Origin: Triatoma infestans
Taxonomy: Eukaryota; Arthropoda; Insecta; Hemiptera; Reduviidae
DNA: 64,000 nt
NCBI GenBank assembly: GCA_011037195.1
Contig: JAAEAF010000186.1
Location: forward strand, 124,001-188,000
Direction of reading: 5' to 3'
Below, in pieces: positions 11,138-24,537 of the stretch. The first letter of the stretch is position 1, and the number at the start of each line of letters is the position of its first letter. Position numbers and translations under genes: made by a program. The notes under the pieces were generated by a model that made no database searches, was not told the DNA's origin, and was given only the letters and a program-made list of their open reading frames with translations.

Positions 11138-13802
11138 ACTTAATTTCGTTTAAATCATAGATCATTATAATAAGTAATTAGTTAACTTTCCACTTAACTT
11201 AGTTAATTTAGAAATTGTATATAGCTTATACTTAACTTTTTTGACTTTAATAAATTTGTACATTTGTTAAATAACTGTTTAGATTTATGTAAATATAATA
11301 TTTACATGTATGAGTCATGGTGTCATAAGTTCATATAATTATACATAAGTTTGTTAAAACATGTAAATATACATATTATATCATTTAAAACATTTTTTTT
11401 TATTTTTAATCGTTTAGTCTTCATATATATCCTGAAGAGAAAATTATATTAAATAAAAACTCGTAAAAGAAAAAAACGAGAAGGAACTGAAAAAAATTCT
11501 CCTCTTCCAGAAATACGTATTATACTTATATCGATCGTTATAGCTGTAAGATGTAGTGTTTACATATTTTGAATTAAGTAACAAATATATAAGAGATGAA
11601 TCTTCTTTACAATTGGTAAGTACTATATTTAGCTTTGAACTCGAATGAATGAATTACTACTTAATCATTAGGGATTAAGCAAGTAATATTACTTAAAACT
11701 ATTCAACCATTATTTATGTTTATATTAGGTGATTAAGCTTAATTTGTAAACACTCAAATCATTTTTCTTGGTTTTATGAGCTTCTACAAAAATAAGGAAA
11801 ACATGACATACATTGCTCTCAATTTGTACTTTGAAACTGTTTGAGCGGGTAGATATACGTATATAATATTTTTTCAATAAATCAAGAGAATAAATACGTC
11901 CAAAAGAGATCCTAATATATGAATCAACCTACGGAAAAGGGAAGAAGAAGAATATAGATATCTTTATACGGCCAAAGTAATTAAATAATGGTTCATCAAA
12001 TAAAAGACATTTTATTTCTTTTTAATGACGAATTGAAAAACAATGATGAGATTTACAAATAGAGTAGAATTAGAGAAATCATTTAATCATTAATTATATA
12101 TGTTCAGTCATGTGTCTGTCGGTTGGGTTTGTTTATCTTCTCTTACATGAGCGCCGGAATATATCTGGTTATTGCTACAAATTCATCCTTTCCTGCTAAC
12201 TTCACTGATTCTTTCCATCTACTTCTTTTTGTGACCTCTTACTCACTTCCTTAATATTCTTCCTTCCTGCCTATTTCCAAAAATATGTACATCTCTTCTC
12301 CAACTCATTCATCTCCCTCTACTTCCGTTCTCTCTAAGTGTTGTTGAGTTTTTGCGGGTCACTTGTTTTTATAATTTGCTGCTTCTTTTGTTGGTGATAT
12401 TTATTTAAATCTGCTTCCTTCACTTTGCACCTCGTTCTGTTTATTGAGCATCGCCGATACTAGTTGCTGCACCTTAATTCCATCGAAATACTACATCCTT
12501 CTTCTTCTTCTGGCTAAACTTAGCTATACACATCTCTCAACACATAAACAAAAGAGTTTTGTTCAGATAATTAAATATATTGAAAGAATACAACAAAAAT
12601 GTCTAACATTTATAAATTTTTTTTTGCAATCGTTGAATAATGTGACGATTGTTACACTAAATTTGGTGAAGAAAGTTTCACACAAAGGTGAGTTTCGCGC
12701 CACTTTTTCTCACAAGTGTGTAAAAGTAAATTATTCAACTCTAATTAGCTGGGCTCTAGCGGCAATATACGAAAACAAAATCAGTACAAATCCCAGATAC
12801 CGTGAATTAAAGATTATACCAAGCGGTACAGGTCATCGAGAGAAGGAGTATTACTTTGAATTAAAATACGTTCTCTATTACGTACTTTTCATATTTTTTT
12901 ATGTTCATAAATAAGAGCCAATTAATACGATTAAAGATATAATATTTAACTTGGGAGTGAAATATTGATTTAAATATTACTAGGAATTGTCTCCTCTTTA
13001 TGTACCGTTTGTTATAATGATTATATACTTTACTCCCTTATCAATAGAATGCAAAGACTAGTTAATTCTTCAAATATTGATATTTCTTTAATAGTGGTGG
13101 TAAAATAAAATGTAAATTTTTTTGGTGTTTCAGTTTGTTAAATTAGTGCAAAGTTTAGTGATTAATCTTTTTGTTTGTAATGGAGGGGGGGGGATCGAAT
13201 GCTTTGGCCATTAGCACCAATGACATTATTTATTGTGTTTATATTGTATTTGCATTGTATCTATACTTTTAGTTATGTATGTTATTTCTGAATTAATTTT
13301 GTTGCTATTTTGTCATTTTTATATTTAATGTTAAATGTTTAAATATGTTTCAGATTTGAGAATTAGAGTTTTTGTCTGTATTCTTTTCTAAATAAAACGA
13401 AAAAAAATTCTTTATGAGTACTTAGAGACTAAATAATCATTCCTCGTTTGTTTCCATTTTATTATTTAATGCAATGTAACTTTTGTTTGTATCAATAACA
13501 TATTATTTTAATTATAATTTTTATTGTACAATTTATGAAGGAATCAGATTTATGATGTTCAAAATCGATTCTTTTGGTGGACTCGATTCATCAATTCTTT
13601 GATATGATATCGGCCTATCACTTGTTTACTTATTTAAATCAGTGTAATAATCCTATTCTACATAACCGTAGTTAACAAATTACACGTTACTATTAAGTTA
13701 CCGTATGTTGCAAATATTATTTGTATTCTTTTACAGCTGGTCAGAATTGAACTTTGATTTCTGTTAAATTTTTTTCACCTTTTTTAGTATAACCGTGTTA
13801 TA
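11138..13802. other. Intergenic, 3' end of large gene to MYCBP
   Basis: AT-rich. It contains the AATAAA at 11249-11254 for the upstream gene, a second AATAAA near 11452, and a G run near 13185. An ORF of 156 codons at 12444-12914 lacks any recognisable composition or domain and is probably chance. The MYCBP 5' untranslated region and promoter must lie at the right end; I see no clear TATA box. Confidence 0.5.
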
Positions 13803-14419
13803 ATGTCGTCCTACAGGGTAAGTTGATATTAAATTAATTCTTAGGCAATATTTAACTTTAATTTTCTCAAATTTTTACTGATGCTCTGGCATTCTTTTTT
13901 ATAAATTTATTTCTTTTTCATAGCCAATAGATTCTAAGCGGGAAGAATTTCGCAAATATTTGGAGAGAACTGGTGTAATGGATGCCCTCACCAAAGTTCT
14001 GGTATTGTTGTATGAACAACCAGAAAAACCTGAAGATGCATTAGAGTATCCTTTTCTGTAATATCACATCTATGTTATGATTCCAGTAGGTCAGAAGAAT
14101 TTATTAATCACAATCATTTCTATCAAAAATATATTAATAATTAAGTAAAGTGTAATCATATTTTCCCCAACAAATATATTTAAGATTTATGCGCTCAAAT
14201 CTTGGTGACAAACGTCCATCAGCAAATGAAATTGAAAATATGCGAGCTGAACTGGAAGATGCTCATCATACTATCAAGGAATTAGACAAACAATTACAGC
14301 TCGCAAAGGCTGCAGTTACACATGCTAAAAACCAATTAGCCGCTGCACAACAATCCTCAAAGAAAGGTAATAAGGATGCTTCGGCAGATGAGGGCGATGC
14401 TGATTCTGAAGAAAATTAA
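13803..14419 (+). CDS. MYCBP: c-Myc-binding protein homologue (MYCBP/AMY-1)
   Basis: Three coding exons: 13803-13817, 13924-14045 and 14185-14419 (372 nt, 123 residues plus stop). The first exon is only five codons (MSSYR) before GTAAGT. Splicing gives SYRPIDSKREEFRKYLERTG, then a run matching the MYCBP core (KVLVLLYEQPEKPEDALEF), then MRSNLGDKRP. In mammals this small protein binds the N-terminus of c-Myc and AKAP scaffolds and is found at mitochondria and cilia. The C-terminal third is a coiled coil (about residues 65-100, ELEDAHHTIKELDKQLQ) followed by an acidic tail DEGDADSEEN. The human protein is 103 residues, so this one is longer at the acidic end. Phases 0 and 2 close at both junctions. 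Identification is firm; the Myc-related role is family knowledge only. Confidence 0.93.
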
Positions 14420-17400
14420 TGCCGCCGTGTAAAAGTTACCAGTGCCTTAAAAAATGTTATACATATCTAGTCCTTTATAATACATATATTATATATATGT
14501 GTGCGTGTGGTACATTTATGGCTAGATCATTTTAATATAATTGACAATGTTAAACATTCCATAAATAGTAATATTATGTATTTAATTTAGGTTGTTTTAT
14601 ATAACTTAAAAGTATGATTTACCTTCTTAGATTTAAGGTAATCTATAGATCTGCAAAAAAGAAATTTTCTTCTAAGAGGTATTATTACAATTATCCTGTC
14701 AATATTAATATTTTAGCATTACCAACCAACCAAGACATCACCAACAAATTTAAGAAAATATAATATAAAAAATTTTCTTTTATTAAAATTATTTTATTTG
14801 GAAAAAACTATAACGATATTTTCTACTTTTGCTCAAGGCAGTCTACATTAGTATGTATTTTAATGTTCATTCCTGCTCAAAAATTGTCGCTAAAGTTAGT
14901 GTTACATTAAACATTCTCTTTATGTAGATGTTTCGTTGTGGAATATGTAAGATGAACGAGGCATTCATTAAAGATACATTTCTAAATTGACTACCAAATC
15001 CGATGCTGATTTTTTTTTGTTTAAATACAATACTACTACATACTATATATATAGTATTCAATCATTATTATTATTATTATTATAATTGATCATGAGGCGT
15101 ACGAGGAGTACACACCTGAGAGTTTGAAGTTCTGTTTTATTTTACATCAAAAAAAAAGCGTTTTTCTTTTATACTGTCAAAAATATAATAAAATAAAGTG
15201 TATTTTTTATTTTCTAGAAGTTTCACATTTATTAATGCTAATGCACCGATTCACAAGAGATTCTGAAAAAAATATTTGATGAGAGGTCCCAGAGGCCTAC
15301 TATCCCAGGTGAATTCACTCAGTTAACTGACCCTAACTACTGCTCAAATATTTAAAGTCTAGTATTCACGAGCAGGTCCCCAGAGCCGCCTGAGAGGTAC
15401 TTCCTGTTTATAATACATCGTCGCTGTACGAAATTCTTAGTCCATTGTGACAAACATCGTTCTTCCCAGACCCTTGGTATGTAATTAAATGGAGCGTTTT
15501 CTCTTCCTCAATCAAACAAACTACAATAACCTCAGCCAGCAGGTTCTATGTTTCCTGAGCTTAATAACCGGGATAGCAGACCCACCATGACTCTGCCGTT
15601 AACTTTTGGGAAGTACTCTTGAATACCTTTGCTTGTGTTTGTCCAGTGGTGTTCCTTCAACAGACCTATGCTTTGCTCTAAACCAGGCCGTAAAAGCTGT
15701 TTTCTTAGCAGGCTGGAGATGCCGCAATAAGATTCCCGACCCAACAGACTATTTGAAGGGCAAATTCGTCCCTTTCTCAAAGCCTACTTGCGTATCCTGC
15801 ACCCAGGCTAAAGTTGCCCACCTCTCTGAAGGATTGGATACTATTTCACATAGAATTTATCGGAGAACATTAATGACTTTAGTTGCTGCTTCACTATCGG
15901 AGTTCATTGCATTCTTCTTATAAAGATACTGCTTTAGTACCTCCTAGTACATATATACTATAATCTCCGTTTGAAAGATTGTGGCATGCTCGCCAAACCT
16001 ATTCAGATGAGTTTTAAACTTGTATGGCCTTAAATACCGACCCCGGCTTCCCCTATATTTTTTATTTATTGGGTATTTTACTTTGAAAATTATTACCAAT
16101 GTTGTGCAACAGAACCATATGATCTGTGGATCAGATCGGATGCTATAACATCAACATCCTTTGATAAACGGACGAAATTAGACGAAACAATGGATGCATG
16201 CGCTTTTAAACCTGTGAGCAATCTTCCTGACCTCACCCTAGATGCAGATTGTCTGGTAACCGAATTAGACTCCTAAAGCGCAGTTATGACCCCCTTGGAG
16301 ACAAACAAGATTTCGCGCACTGTCGAGTATCTTTTAGCTTCTCTTGCAGTGCCTTTTATAAGCAACCACAAGACAAGATTTAACATGCATGATACAGATT
16401 TAACGATGCATGAGGCAATAGGCCCCTACCACTGAATCCGATGGGAATGAATGAAAATATTTCTCTAGTTATAGAATTTAACTTTTGGATTCTGTTATAG
16501 TACCCTACGACTATGGCATCGGAAGCCAATGCCAAAATATAGAAAACCATTTGAATATGAGCTACATTTAATTTCTGTGTTCTTTAAAACAACCAAGATG
16601 GTAAAATTCTTTATCAAAGAGTGCTTTATTTTACTTTGTATGTCCTAAAAATAAACGAAATCTTAATTTAAATTATAAAATATAATTAATTGTCAAGACA
16701 AAAGTCTACCAAATAATGCTGATTTGTGAAAACTGACATCGAGAAGAAAATATTATGCTTTATCTTCTGGAAAAGAACAATAACATTGTGAACTTCAAAG
16801 AGGATTAATACAATAGTTACAACCATAATTGAGAAGGTTGCAGATGATTATTTTAGGTACATTCAGTAATTTGTGGCTGAAACTTGTTCTTGATAATGCA
16901 AACACGCATTCTTCATAAAGTGATAAAATCATCGTTTTTCTTTTCCTGCAAAAAGAACATTGGCAGAAGACTTAGTATCTTGCAAGACACTGAAATATTA
17001 TTGCAGATTTGTGCATTTTGTTTTGGGAACCTTTTTATCATTTATAGATCAATACGGTCAACGATTGTTCGCTAAAGTGATCGTTGATCTTCTATTAAAT
17101 AAGAAACTAGCTTGTGTCTTTGTTTTCCACATTTGTTGCACTCTCAAATGTTTGAACTTTTCTTTCTTCACAAAATTATGAAGTAATGACAAGGTTCTGG
17201 TCTGTATTTATCTGACATTTATGGTTGTCAATTATTTAAGACTAATGGTTGCATTCTTTGGGCCAAAGCAGGAAAACTCCTCTGGACATGTTTCCTTATA
17301 GAATTAACGCAAAAATCTCCCAAAACCATATTTGACCTTTTGCACTTTCTTTAGCCGTTCAATTTTGAAGATTCATTAGAATCAAGAGTTGTAACAAAAA

Positions 17401-17680
17401 AGATTATATTTAACCGCCAAAAATACATGGTTTATCTTCAGTGATTAATATTAAGGGCCTCACACCGCCAAGGTGGTAGAAGAGGCGCACGACTATGATG
17501 ATGATGATGATTAATATTAAACTTATTTTATCATAAATTAATTAAAGAAATCTCGAGTACTTTCAAATTAGTACAAATAATTGATTAAGTTATAAAACAT
17601 CTTTCATAACTGTTGATTTTGTAATGTTGCTACAAATCTTATTTTTTATAGCTCTCTTCTTCCCAGAAAGCATTGCACTT
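14420..17680. other. Intergenic, no gene recognised
   Basis: 14420-15060 is AT-rich MYCBP downstream sequence. A TTA microsatellite sits at 15065-15085. The stretch 15090-16460 has a higher GC content and several short ORFs on both strands (longest 105 codons at 15606-15923) but no domain I recognise; it may be decayed mobile DNA. Positions 16880-17180 carry two overlapping short ORFs, also unrecognised. A TGA/ATG microsatellite lies at 17493-17512. Confidence 0.45.
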
Positions 17681-17689
17681 ACTAGGAAG

Positions 17690-18370
17690 CATTGCATTGT
17701 ACTAGGAAATATTGCGGTTGTGCCAAATTTTCGAAATTGAGTCTTAAACGTTTTGAATAAATTCAGGTCCCTGGAGTACGAAAAAATTGTTTTCGCAGCA
17801 ATTAAGATCATTAATCTTCCCTAATTAAATTCTAAGTGAAATAGTCAATCCCTCGGAGAAGTGGGCAACTCAAACAAGCTTAGCCTAGCCTGAGAACAGG
17901 ACATGCAGGGTAAGTAGCGAATGGGAATGAGTATGTGGGTTTGAACAAATATTTCAAAAAAAACAAAGTCGCAGCGTATCCAAACTTGATGTGCGTTTAG
18001 GTACCACAACCAAATGTGACAGATTTTGATCAAATTCATTAACCGGAAGTGCGACATTATGAATGTTTTTCTTTAAACTTCGTATACTATCTATTCATAT
18101 AAATGCCTATCATTTTTATTTGAAGCATTTTTCCAGGAAAATTGGTTTTCTGGGGAAGCAGCAATTATTAGGCTTGCTTCTATGGTACCTCTTCACTGCA
18201 ATGTATGACCTATGAAATATATAATATGAAAGTAAAATAAATGTGTTACTCCTAATTTAAAGAAAATTGGTTGACCGGCAGTGCAATTTTACTAAGTTTT
18301 TGAATTTCCTAAAACGGCTACAATGAGAAAGTGTCACTTCTTTTGAAACCGTTTTGTAGCTTCAGACTCG
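17690..18370 (+). repeat. Dispersed repeat family A copy
   Basis: It starts with the head reading about ATATTGCGGTTGTGCCAAAT (17702). The GCGTTTAGGTACCACAACC block follows near 17990, the ATTAACCGGAAGTGCGAC block near 18037, then the TATCATTTTTATTTGAAGC and GGAAAATTGGTTTTCTGGGG blocks. It is a diverged copy of the sequence at 58130-58920. Confidence 0.6.
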
Positions 18371-19306
18371 TCACTTACTTTACAATAATTACTTTACCAG
18401 CTTTTTTTACCTTTTTTCTTATTCTATTCATGACTCCTTTCTTGACAAGAAACCATTGATTTCAATCAAGTCTATCGAGCTATTGATATCAGTTCTTAAT
18501 CAAATTCCACATATTTTGATGCATGACTTCCATTCATTGTTAATAATTTCGTAGAAATAGTTTTTTCGTTTTAACGATTATTACAAATCATTCCTTTGAT
18601 CTGTTCTTAATGGGAGAGAAACATTTGCAGATCAGTAGTTAGGAATCACTGGGAAAGTGGTATTTCTATCTTTTTTTTGCCAGGTTTCAGATCATAAGCG
18701 GATATAAAACACTTTTGTATTAACGAACGCACAAACAAAGGAAGAATATTCTAACTTACACTTTCTGTTAAAACAACTATAATTCCAGCAATGAAAATAA
18801 ATAAATACATAATAATAGTAAAATAAAAGCAAGTACTGGCACGCTAAAATTCATTTTTAAACTATGAATACACATCAATACGCTCAGTATTTTCTTTCGG
18901 ACATCAGCTTTAATTTAGTATTCAAATCCGCAATTTAATATTTAGGTATTTAAATCCGGTAGATAAGACATAATTACAACTTCTAGTAAACTGACAATCA
19001 ATTTTATATTGTAATGCAACATAACACAGTAAAAAACAAATATACACTATTTAGAACTAACAATTCGTTTTTATAAAAAAATAGTTGTCATTGGAATTTA
19101 AACAAACTAAATGGTTAGGCAAATCAAATTAAAAAAATGTTACGGGGGCATTATGATTATCACCTTTATTAACAATTTTCTGAACATACTTTTAAAAAAT
19201 ATATGACAAAATTTTAATGCAAAAGTGATTAAAGCATTAGTTAAATTTTTTAAACAAAAGAGCAAAATAAATAAAAACAAAAACCCTTGAGAAAGAATAT
19301 TATTGA
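18371..19306. other. AT-rich downstream region of prefoldin 3
   Basis: No ORF of interest. On the minus strand AATAAA lies at 19165-19170, about 137 nt after the prefoldin 3 stop codon, and is a plausible polyadenylation signal for that gene. Confidence 0.5.
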
Positions 19307-22300
19307 TTATGAGCCAACTTTAGCAGCTTGTCTCTTTTTAACATTCCAATTATATACTCTGGCCATATTCACTTCAGTTGTGGTAAATTGATCTCTAAAA
19401 TAAAAAAAAGTTGCGAATTAAGTGGAAATTATTTAAATAGATACGAGCATTAAGACGAATGCTTCGGGCTTTAAAATATTTGTAAATTAAATATTATATG
19501 TACATATAAATTTCTTCATGTAAAAGCCTGTTTTTTTAAATATTTAAATTATTTGTGAATAAATTTAGTTTGTGTATTTTTTTTTTGCGCATCGACAGCT
19601 AAGGTCATCAGCGCCTTTCGAATAATTTTTTCTTCTCGATCCGTTTACTGCTCAGTCATATTATTATTATTATTAATATTTTAATGCTGAAGTTAATTTT
19701 ATATTGCGCAATTATTTTTTAAAATTCTTATATTTAATGTTTTTCCCAATAAAAAATACTTTGCATTAAGGTCATAAATTAACCGAAGGGCGCTAAAGCA
19801 GCGGAATGGTAAGAAACATGGACTCGATTTTTTATAATGTATTTAATGTAATTAATAAATTAAAGAATATTTGAAGTATAAATTCAAAGTTACTTGAACG
19901 ATCGCTTGCCTATAAAAATACCATAATAAATGAAATATACATGTAATTAACAAGACTAAATAGGAAGTCGGTAATTCGGAAGAGGTGGATGAGAAGCTTA
20001 TTAAGACAATGTCAGATTGTGAGATGGCAAATAGAGAAATATATTCCAAATTCCATGTAAATAATTAATCAGCATTATTGTAAATAGCAATGAATGGCAA
20101 ATAAAATAATATGAAATAAATTATTCAGCAGTCTGAAATCAGAGATTCCGTGAAAGCTTATGGTAATCATAAAAATATCGAACACTTTTTTTGTTCATTA
20201 TAACCGTGCAAAGGCCATTCTATAATCTAATATATAACTTTTCAATTTTAAAGTACCTATGGTAAATGTAGATACAGTAAGCCTACAACAGCTGATCGCA
20301 AAGCTAAGTATTAGAAAGTGGGAAAATGAATTTACACAAAAGGAAAAAAAAAAAAAATCTGAGATTTTATTCCCTTTTTAAAATGCTTCTTGTTAATTGG
20401 GATTGGTTTCGATTTTGCCTCCAAAGTCTAGTTTAAGTTTGTCTTGCCTTCCACTTTCGAAGTTGCCACAACTGATCAGTGTTTAGCTCAAATTATATTA
20501 TCTAAAGAATCAAGTTTTAAACGGTTATACCAGTTGCTTTATATTTCAGAAAATCTGAATTCGATTCGAACATGAGAGGCTAACCTCTCAGCGAAATTGT
20601 ATTGGATGAAAAGAGATATTGGAATAAGGAGTAACTAATCTTGGAACGAATCAATGGAGACAACCCTCTGAGATTGTTTAGACGAGTTAATTCAATAGAA
20701 CAGCATTCCTGTTAATAACATAACAGTATTCCTGTTAATAAAAATCATCTCGCTAGAAGGAGTTTCTATAATTAGGCTATTTAAAGGTATAGGAGTACGT
20801 TTGCTTTGAGTAACATGAATGCAACTGGGGATAATACTACTTATGGTCTGTCTGCTCGTCCAAAATAAAATATGGCTTTTAAATATCTTCAGGACAAACT
20901 TTCGCGTCAGGAATGAGTGCCCTTGCGAATAATCAAAACCGGATACCTAATAAATATATTACTCTTACTTTTTAATTATATAAGTTAAATTATATAAATA
21001 CTTTACTTTTTATTACAGTATGTTGGAAGTCAATCCCAATAAGGGAAAGCAGGAAGTTGATTGCACTGAAATTAGTAGGACTCAAAACCGCTGCTTAAAT
21101 AATACATGAAATCTAAACTATAACACCTATTACGGAATTTCTAAAGCAATTTCACTGGTAGATTTGTTAAAAATGACGAAACCGAAAGAGAAGACAAGAG
21201 AGCGCGCGCTGACGTGGAAGGAAATGTATTGCAACTCTTACCTGGGAATGAGTTGCTATTTTAAAACTCACATGGCTCACTATCTAGAAATTAAAGGAGG
21301 AATAAACAATAAAATAATATTAAACTGAAATTACGAATTAACATTATTATAGCAAGCTGGCCAAAAATAATACATATATTGAAAAAATACACGTGTAGTT
21401 TAAATAATAAAAATAAAAAAAAACAGAATAATACGAATTTGATGTTAAATTGTGTTTTAATATGATAAGAGTATTGTTTCGTGTGGTATACGCTCTGTAT
21501 GATCTGAGTCAAAGAAACCAAAGTTAAACTGTAACTTAGTGGTTGTAATCAAGAAGTTGTAGCGTTCAACTGGAGTGTTTTTATTGGTTGGCTAAGTAGG
21601 ATTTATTAATCGAGACGTGTTAGTAAGAATACAGCTAGCACATAATAATATGGACAATATTGCCACCTTATTAATCGAAAACAAAAAATTAAATTAAAAA
21701 ACATAATTTACCTGAGAAAATCGAGATCATGTTCAACATATCCAAGATTTCTCTTTGCAGTATCAATATTTTTATTCAATAATTCCATTGCATCATCCAA
21801 AGTGTATTCCAACATAACATTGGCCTTAAAGTTTTTATAATAAAATCATTTATCCAAACATGTTTTCAAAAATCTGTTGTGAAACACTCATGCGACTTTC
21901 AATACAATTCTTTTCATTGCAACTCTTTTGGTTCTGACTGAAATTCTCTATTAACTTCGTACTTTTATATATTAAGTTGCCTCTAATGTTAAACAGTTGT
22001 AGAACATAAACTGTAACGACTGCCACTTTAGGCGGTTACAAACGTCACAGTTTCTTCAGAACCTCGTAAAATAATTTTCTTGGAAAAAGTTTTAAATAAA
22101 AACAGTGTAGGATTAATTGTTAGTATAACAAATTTAGAGAAATTAATCCGCTAGGTATCGTTATAAAGATAATCGCGGATTTTAAAAACAAAACAAAAAT
22201 TTAAAAAAAAAAAGCTCAAGAATTCAAATTCAGATAATCTATTTTCTTCAAACTCCGAATTTTAGCAATACATTTAATACTCATTAACACTCTTACCCTC

Positions 22301-23972
22301 TCTCACCAGTTGGTCTAGTGGTTACGCACTCGCCTTTGGTGCGAGAATTCAGGGTTTGATCCCTTGAGGGTAAACACGATGTTGACCAAGCACCGTGCGG
22401 GAAAGTGGGGAGTTAGTTATTAGCGCATCTCTAAAATGAATTTTCTCAGAGAAATATTTCAAATAAAAACAGGTATAACTAGAAGGAAAAAATGCAAATG
22501 CTTCATCACTTAACTTTTTCAAGGATCACAAATATGTGATCCATTGTTTTATTAAACTGCAAAACTAAACGGTTCGAAATCAACTTTCTTATTTCAATTC
22601 GGACCAATACTTTTTTAAAATAAATTTCTGAAACAGCATTTTTCGCTGAAGGGTAGAGGATGGAGGATGATGATATGATTTCAGGAGTTCTACAATAGAC
22701 CTGTTAATACAGGTCGCAGTGGCATGAGGCTCGGTCTCTGCCTGTTATGTGTTTATTTAAAGTCTTTGTTTTATCTCGGTTGGTATTAATAAATCTGAAT
22801 CAAATTAAAATAAATTCTATAAGATACAATGTTACACATTGCTGAATGATTCCAGAGGGTAGAGAATTTCTCGAATTTCAAAAATGATATCTTGCCGAAA
22901 ATTCAACAGATTTTTCTCGTTCAATAGTCACTTTTAAATGAAAAAGAAATATCTACTTCTGGAATTCATTAAAAAAATATGTAGTCCCTTTCTAAGAAAG
23001 TTAAACAAATAATTGATGGCATATTTGTAATCTCTGAAAACATTAAGTATGTAATAGCATTTGGATTTTTTGTTCCATCTTGCGTAGTTACCAAGAAAAG
23101 TAGGTGGTGCATGTTAAAATTGTCACCACTGTTTCGGCTACAAAGGATTTCAAAACATGTAATTCTTGTGAGAAACTCAATTTTCAAAATTTGACTCGAA
23201 CGTTACCAAAGTAAGTGAAAGTAAAAATAAATATGTAAGATATATAGGCAATTCAACTACTTACACCAAGCCAGAGACAGACTTTGTCAGTCGGTGGTAC
23301 AGAAGCTTTCATAAAAACTTGTTCTGATAATAGGAACTCCGTTTTAATATCTTCGGTCGAATTTCTTTGTTTCATTAATAATTTTATCATATCAACAGAT
23401 TTTTCTAGATCAGGAATTTGTACCTTCAGCCTGAAAACATTAAATTTAACAAATTAAAATTGAAACTGTAGTGGCGTTGATAGGCAAAGAATTTCATTAC
23501 GCAATGATTCTGACAAAAAGTTAACTAATCTATAAAACCCCACATATTTAAAGAGAAATCAATTTTCCTAGTGAAATGTGTTTAAGCTAAACTATGGGGA
23601 ATACATTTTTTCTTCTCGCTCTTATATTCATTTTGTCAATAGAAATCAACAAGTCTTTATAAATATGTACTACGTAAGGAATAATGGCAATACCTCCTGC
23701 GCTTTGAAACGAGATTAAATTCCATAAATTTATATTTACTGTGTTGTTCATCAAGCTTTCTAAGTACCATTTCCGCATTTCCATTAACTGATGCTGATTC
23801 CATGTATTTATCAACATCCTCCTAAAAATTAAGCATAGTAAAATATAAAAATTATTTTTGGATCTGTCCAACAATTTCACTAATTAATAATTACCATAAA
23901 TTCTGCTTCTGGAATTCCAGCATATGACTTTTTCTTGCAATCATCTTTCACAATGTCGGAATTATCTCCCAT
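19307..23972 (-). CDS. VBP1: Prefoldin subunit 3 (VBP1)
   Basis: Five exons on the minus strand: 23895-23972, 23694-23821, 23265-23430, 21712-21824 and 19307-19394. They total 573 nt, 190 residues plus stop; human VBP1 is 197. Prefoldin is the cytosolic hexamer that hands nascent actin and tubulin to the CCT chaperonin; subunit 3 is one of its two alpha-type subunits. Family landmarks are read directly: YAGIPEAEF at the N-terminus, LDEQHSKYKFMEFNL and QIPDLEKSVDM (first helix), the hairpin region ASVPPTDKVCLWLGANVMLE, then the second helix from LDDAMELL to FTTTEVNMARVYNWNVK. The two long helices form the family coiled coil. All donors are GT and acceptors AG, and phases 0, 2, 0 and 2 close exactly. 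The last intron (2.3 kb) holds only AT-rich sequence. It shares its promoter region with Spc24. Confidence 0.96.
19585..19623 (-). mobile_element. Short SINE 3'-end fragment
   Basis: GCGCATCGACAGCTAAGG then TCATCAGCGCC follows a T run. Read on the minus strand it matches the 3' end of the tRNA-derived SINE at 60390-60615. It lies in the last prefoldin 3 intron or just downstream of exon 5. Confidence 0.55.
22294..22480 (+). mobile_element. tRNA-derived SINE with Gln-like head
   Basis: The head looks like a tRNA: TACCCTC (22294-22300) pairs perfectly with GAGGGTA (22366-22372). A-box TGGTCTAGTGG is at 22311-22321. An anticodon arm CTCGC/GCGAG (22329-22345) has the loop CTTTGGT, which would give anticodon TTG (Gln). 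B-box GGTTTGATCCC is at 22353-22363. The D-arm interval is about 28 nt, too long for a functional tRNA, and a 100-nt non-tRNA body follows, ending near AAATAAAAACAGG. A similar body end at 22050-22110 suggests a second, headless copy. It lies inside a prefoldin 3 intron, antisense to that gene. Confidence 0.7.
22681..22760 (+). mobile_element. LINE 3'-tail fragment
   Basis: ACAATAGACCTGTTAATACA and then GGTCGCAGTGGCATGAGGCT match the 3' end of the young LINE at 27733-28979, including a GACCT/AGGTC stem with a different loop. No coding part is attached. It may be a very short LINE copy or a SINE that borrowed the LINE tail. Confidence 0.65.
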
Positions 23973-24537
23973 TTTTTATTTTATTTTGTTATGAGAAATT
24001 GAAAGAAAAAAAATTCACAAAACGTACTATCCTTACAGGGCTAAATTCAACCTAACAAATTACGCGAAGGTAAAATGTTGGTTATATGAAGAGGAAGATC
24101 AGCTATTTTTTTATATTTTCCTCAAAAACTATATAAAGACAATAATGGTTTAGGTGAAACGGTTTTTTTCTCATGTGTTTTTTATGAATAGAAATTAATC
24201 TGAAGAAGATAAAAATGTTTATTTAATTTATAGCAATATAGCTATATAATTTAAAAAAGTGATAAAAAATGTTGCATTGAAGTTCAAGCTATTTTTTCTA
24301 TGCAGCATAATGCATACTTCCATTACATGATTCAAATGAACATGTAAAAAAGTAACGTATAACCTTCACTTCATAAAAGTTTGGCGCCAAATTGTTGAAT
24401 CAATTTCAAGATTTCAGCATTAATTGCAAATTTGTCTAGTGTATCTGGTAAAGTATTTTCATGATTTTCGTTCTACTATTTGAATAAATTGATTAAATAA
24501 ATTAATCACTTTTGAGTTTTTTTGGAGAAAAATATAA
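23973..24537. promoter_or_regulatory. Shared intergenic region, prefoldin 3 / Spc24
   Basis: The two start codons face away from each other across 565 bp. No repeat or ORF of interest lies between them. The region must hold both 5' untranslated regions and a promoter for each gene, possibly a single bidirectional one. No clear TATA box position can be assigned because the DNA is uniformly AT-rich. Confidence 0.6.

Noticed and set aside
12444..12914. 156-codon ORF as a gene
   Set aside because: No domain, composition typical of translated AT-rich DNA, no splice context, and it lies in the MYCBP upstream region. Kept only as a note.
15532..15923. Overlapping ORFs on both strands in a GC-richer block
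   Set aside because: Neither translation resembles a known protein. Probably decayed mobile DNA.
22294..22372. Functional tRNA-Gln gene
   Set aside because: The D-arm interval is too long and a SINE body follows directly.
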